DNA of 64,000 bases from Flavobacterium franklandianum (GTDB lineage Bacteria; Bacteroidota; Bacteroidia; Flavobacteriales; Flavobacteriaceae). Shown in pieces: positions 63,801 through 64,000 of this stretch (its first letter is position 1; each line of letters begins with the position of its first letter). The stretch covers positions 1 to 64,000 of the forward strand of contig NZ_VJZR01000008.1 of the NCBI RefSeq assembly GCF_007097365.1, in the 5' to 3' direction. The translations under genes were made by a program, and so were the position numbers. The notes under the pieces were generated by a model. That model did no database searches, had not been told where the DNA came from, and saw nothing but the letters and a program-made list of their open reading frames with translations.

Positions 63801-64000
63801 ATGATTGACCTTGATTACCTTAATTTTCTCGAAAACATCCTGACCGAAAATAGAAAATCCAAGTTTTTGAAAGTATTAGAAAACAGAACCAAACATTTCA
63901 CAATTGTAGTTGAAGATGTTTTCCAAATGCACAATTCCAGTGCGGTAATGCGCAGTTGCGAGGTTTTTGGCATTCAGGAATTGAACGTTATTGAAGAGCG
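63801..64000 (+). CDS. trmH: TrmH/SpoU-type RNA 2'-O-methyltransferase (5' part)
   Basis: The first 66 codons run off the window edge. They read IDLDYLNFLENILTENR, then ENRTKHFTIVVEDVFQMHN and SSAVMRSCEVFGIQELNVIEE, the N-terminal part of a SPOUT-class tRNA guanosine-2'-O-methyltransferase (RTRHFTVVLEDIFQPHNASAVxRTCDxFGIQ-like). Start ATG is the first after an AT-rich leader. Only the substrate-binding N-part is visible; the knot motifs lie outside. Confidence 0.85.
   Translation, partial: MIDLDYLNFLENILTENRKSKFLKVLENRTKHFTIVVEDVFQMHNSSAVMRSCEVFGIQELNVIEE

Noticed and set aside
1..64000. tRNA, rRNA, prophage, integrase, insertion sequence
   Set aside because: Looked for TTCGAATC-type T-loops, transposase and integrase motifs on both strands; none found.

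Overview
The window is a 64 kb piece of an AT-rich chromosome from a member of the Bacteroidota, almost certainly a Flavobacterium or close relative. Evidence: a type IX secretion cargo protein followed by a PID-CTERM-type small protein, TonB-dependent receptors, a eukaryote-like glutamine synthetase II beside a glutamine synthetase III, fused isobutyryl-CoA mutase, DUF5723/DUF1573/DUF4197/DUF1543 families, lipoprotein signals of the ...SC(S/T/E/K) type, and promoters of the Bacteroidota form TTG-N17..22-TAnnTTTG instead of the sigma-70 form. No tRNA, rRNA, prophage, insertion sequence or CRISPR array was seen.

Layout. 0-4 kb: a small lipoprotein (possibly frameshifted), a DUF1573 protein, valS. 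4-7 kb: a secreted leucine-rich-repeat T9SS protein plus a PID-CTERM small protein. 7-14 kb: an iron-type uptake island of two parallel cassettes, each a TonB-dependent receptor followed by a PepSY membrane protein, each with a near-identical promoter bracketed by two TATTTAG-A-CTAAATA operators exactly 61 bp apart. 14-19 kb: lipoprotein, a nested palindrome, topB, a DUF1801/CDGSH fusion, an aldo/keto reductase. 19-24.5 kb: GH10 xylanase lipoprotein, a repeat island, prfA, pyrF (TTG start behind a tandem-repeat leader), an alpha/beta hydrolase. 24.5-26.7 kb: a duplicated structured non-coding element, purU, a DUF4197 lipoprotein. 27-31 kb: icmF and DUF1543. 31-37.8 kb: lipoprotein, TerC-type protein, divergent glutamine synthetases II and III around a 16-bp palindrome, purM. 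38-43 kb: small proteins, a GNAT enzyme, kdsA operon, a YeeE/YedE sulfur-transport pair. 43-48 kb: prmA-methyltransferase-clpS and a YceI-barrel-YceI group. 48.5-58 kb: pyrD, a DUF3307/SatD operon with a three-iteron operator, HMG-CoA lyase, a DUF5723 protein, a P-type Ca-type ATPase, guaB. 58-64 kb: Kef-type antiporter, polysaccharide deacetylase, purB, sirtuin, and the start of a TrmH/SpoU methyltransferase.

Nucleotide metabolism is scattered but well represented (pyrF, pyrD, purM, purU, purB, guaB), as is nitrogen assimilation (two glutamine synthetases) and branched-chain acid/leucine catabolism (icmF, HMG-CoA lyase). Most of the window is ordinary housekeeping DNA. The parts most worth a second look are (i) the SatD-DUF3307 operon, whose regulator has a nucleotidyl-cyclase-like N-terminal domain, a C-terminal helix-turn-helix, a leaderless start and three operators at exact 28-bp spacing; (ii) two copies of a ~140-bp non-coding element whose terminator hairpin keeps its pairing only when read from the minus strand; (iii) the dual-operator architecture shared by both receptor cassettes; and (iv) several intergenic palindrome families.
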